Shown: piece after piece, positions 5,358 through 6,558 of the stretch
Layout: each line of letters opens with the position of its first letter
How positions within the stretch are numbered: position 1 is the first letter of the stretch
NCBI GenBank assembly: GCA_945862475.1
Contig: CAMAYW010000144.1
Location: forward strand, 1-6,558
Direction of reading: 5' to 3'
Length of the DNA stretch: 6,558 nucleotides
DNA from: Bacteriovorax stolpii
GTDB lineage: Bacteria > Bdellovibrionota > Bacteriovoracia > Bacteriovoracales > Bacteriovoracaceae
Program-made: the position numbers and the translations under genes
The notes under the pieces: generated by a model
What the model was told of the DNA's origin: nothing
Databases searched by the model: none
The model's input: only the letters and a program-made list of their open reading frames with translations

Positions 5358-6558
5358 ACTCAGCTCTCGATAATGTGAGTTTTTTCTTTAATTCTTTAAG
5401 CTCTTTTTTATGATGTCTTAGATTATTTTCAAGTTTTGGAATTAATTTTTTATATTTTTGTACTTCTCTCTGTTGCTCCTGGATCAGTTCCCATCCCATC
5501 TCATGAATGAGACCTTTTTTCTTCGCCCACTTAAGATCTTCAAAAGTAAAATTCAGCATATGAAATTCTTCGACTGCTCTCCAATAGATCTTTTCTTTTT
5601 CTTCCTGACTAAAAAGATAAAAAATGGAGTCTTGCTCTTTCGCCTTTGAAAGATCAATAAATAATTTAAACGCCCAAAAAAATGTAAAGTAGGCATGAAA
5701 AATTCCCCTAAGAGGTCTCAGAGTTCTCCTCCAGGGGCTGTAGTAGATATTATCAAGAGGCTCTTCAATCAGTTTTCCAAGATTCAGATAATGGTTCATA
5801 TGATGATGACCATTTTCATGAAGAAGATCATCCATAAGGTCCACAAAATCTCGATGATAGAGATTGATCATAGAGAAGCCAGGTAGGTCTTGGTGTGAGT
5901 AGCTTACGAATTCTGGTACATCGATAGGTACAATGACTTCCGTGAAAGCGGTAAATCTCTCCCATGATGAAGGAGTAAATTTCTTAATAACTTTTAAAGC
6001 AATCTCTATTCGCTGAGAAAAGGTCTTCATCTCTTTCATGGTTAGAGTCATGAGTCTTAAGTCTTTTCCATCTAAGTGAAGAGTTGTTTCGAGAAGCTTT
6101 AAAATCTTTTTTGACTTTAAATGCTCACCTAGAGAGGTTTGAATTCTATAGGCCTTCGTGATATTTTCGTTCCTAAGAATATGTCGCTCACCAAATTGAA
6201 CGAGATGCAGATCAAATTCTTTGAGAGTTATTTGATTGGCCTCTCCTAGAGAGAATCCACGATTGAGACTTTTTAAAAAGGTACTGGCAAATTCGCTAGC
6301 ATTCCATTTTTCAAAGACGATTTCTTCTCTCAAGCCAAAACCATCTTGACCAAGATCGGAATCTTGTTCATTAAAAAAGTTAAAAACCTGAAGTTGAGAT
6401 AGAAAGTACCAATTAAGTTCGGAGTATTCTTTCAGCTCTATCGAGTGATTTTTGATCCAAGAGCTTATTTCTTTTTTAGGAAGTTTTTTAAATTCTTTGA
6501 GAGTTTTGGATAATAGAAATTTGTAACGTCTTTTTAAGCGTGCTTTTAAGAGTGAATA
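5344..6558 (-). CDS. HExxH-motif protein, resembles aKG-HExxH peptide beta-hydroxylase family (N-terminus outside window)
   Basis: The frame stays open from the stop at 5344-5346 to the right edge, giving at least 404 residues; the TTG at 6333 is internal and is not the start. The metal-binding motif HENGH is at 5806-5820, in DLLHENGHHHMNHYL. About 20 residues later comes NIYYSPWRRTLRPLRGIFHAYFTFFWAFKLF (5728-5745 for YYSPWR; a conserved-looking His at 5695-5697). From family knowledge, an HExxH followed by YYSPWR, RPL and GxxH is the pattern of the HEXXH domain first defined near peptide-modification clusters and now annotated as alpha-ketoglutarate-dependent peptide beta-hydroxylases. The segment DLPGFSMINLYH just before the HExxH also fits. 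The last 45 or so residues are a lysine/glutamate-rich predicted coiled coil. There is no signal peptide in the visible part. A zinc metallopeptidase is the alternative. No precursor peptide or other modification gene is visible, so substrate and role are unknown. The 3' end overlaps ygfZ by 14 bp, tail to tail. Confidence 0.75.
   Translation of the reverse strand, partial: YSLLKARLKRRYKFLLSKTLKEFKKLPKKEISSWIKNHSIELKEYSELNWYFLSQLQVFNFFNEQDSDLGQDGFGLREEIVFEKWNASEFASTFLKSLNRGFSLGEANQITLKEFDLHLVQFGERHILRNENITKAYRIQTSLGEHLKSKKILKLLETTLHLDGKDLRLMTLTMKEMKTFSQRIEIALKVIKKFTPSSWERFTAFTEVIVPIDVPEFVSYSHQDLPGFSMINLYHRDFVDLMDDLLHENGHHHMNHYLNLGKLIEEPLDNIYYSPWRRTLRPLRGIFHAYFTFFWAFKLFIDLSKAKEQDSIFYLFSQEEKEKIYWRAVEEFHMLNFTFEDLKWAKKKGLIHEMGWELIQEQQREVQKYKKLIPKLENNLRHHKKELKELKKKLTLSRAEFIKN
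5356..5389 (+). terminator. Candidate intrinsic terminator of the A-type carrier/ygfZ operon
   Basis: AAACTCA (5356-5362) pairs with TGAGTTT (5376-5382) around a 13-nt loop. The right arm runs into a T-rich tract (TTTTTTCTTT, 5380-5389). The stem begins inside the ygfZ stop codon and lies within the last codons of the convergent HExxH gene. The stem is only 7 bp with three G-C pairs, so it is weak. The orientation suits the plus strand only. Confidence 0.4.

Noticed and set aside
5695..5820. Plain zinc metallopeptidase from the HExxH motif
   Set aside because: The downstream YYSPWR, RPL and GxxH context fits the HEXXH hydroxylase-type family better; kept only as an alternative.
5458..5886. 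Plus-strand open frames opposite the HExxH gene
   Set aside because: They are antisense to a gene with clear motifs, are Phe/Met/Ile-rich as expected from A-rich coding on the other strand, and have no family match.
6331..6333. TTG as the start of the HExxH gene
   Set aside because: The minus-strand frame continues without a stop for 75 more codons to the right edge, so the gene is cut by the window.
1..6558. tRNA, rRNA, CRISPR, transposase, attachment site or riboswitch
   Set aside because: The window is almost fully coding, and the only gap (3385-3491) is too short and shows no such structure. No B12 riboswitch is seen, though one upstream of icmF would lie outside the window.

Overview
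The window is compact, AT-rich bacterial DNA (by eye about 40% G+C). It holds seven protein genes and one intergenic gap of about 110 bp. The gene content suggests a predatory or related deltaproteobacterial lineage such as Bdellovibrionota (Bacteriovorax-like). That is a guess from gene style and base composition, because no marker gene is present. Both edge genes are cut: the first lacks its 5' end and the last lacks its N-terminus.

Layout, left to right. (1) The C-terminal mutase part of icmF, the fused isobutyryl-CoA mutase (+), overlaps by one base (TAATG) with (2) a PduO-type cob(I)alamin adenosyltransferase (+), which makes the cofactor IcmF needs. (3) An FHA-domain membrane protein (-) converges on the adenosyltransferase with no base between the two stop codons. 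It is the second gene of a two-gene minus-strand operon behind (4) grxB, glutaredoxin 2 (-). (5) A divergent intergenic region of about 110 bp holds good sigma70-like promoters for both directions. (6) An A-type Fe-S carrier of the IscA/ErpA family (+) lies 3 bp upstream of (7) a YgfZ/IBA57-family protein fused to a C-terminal TPR domain (+). (8) An HExxH-motif protein (-) overlaps the end of that gene tail to tail by 14 bp and runs off the right edge. It resembles the family annotated as alpha-ketoglutarate-HExxH peptide beta-hydroxylases.

Three functional themes appear. The first is B12-dependent acyl-CoA rearrangement with its own cofactor supply (icmF plus adenosyltransferase). The second is Fe-S cluster maturation, in which the A-type carrier and a YgfZ/IBA57 partner are co-transcribed, with glutathione-dependent thiol chemistry (grxB) transcribed divergently from the same gap. 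The third is an HExxH enzyme with no visible partner.

The most notable points are the YgfZ-TPR fusion next to the A-type carrier, the HExxH/YYSPWR protein outside any visible peptide biosynthesis cluster, and a strong terminator-shaped hairpin lying antisense inside grxB. There are no RNA genes, mobile elements, CRISPR arrays or long repeats that I can support.
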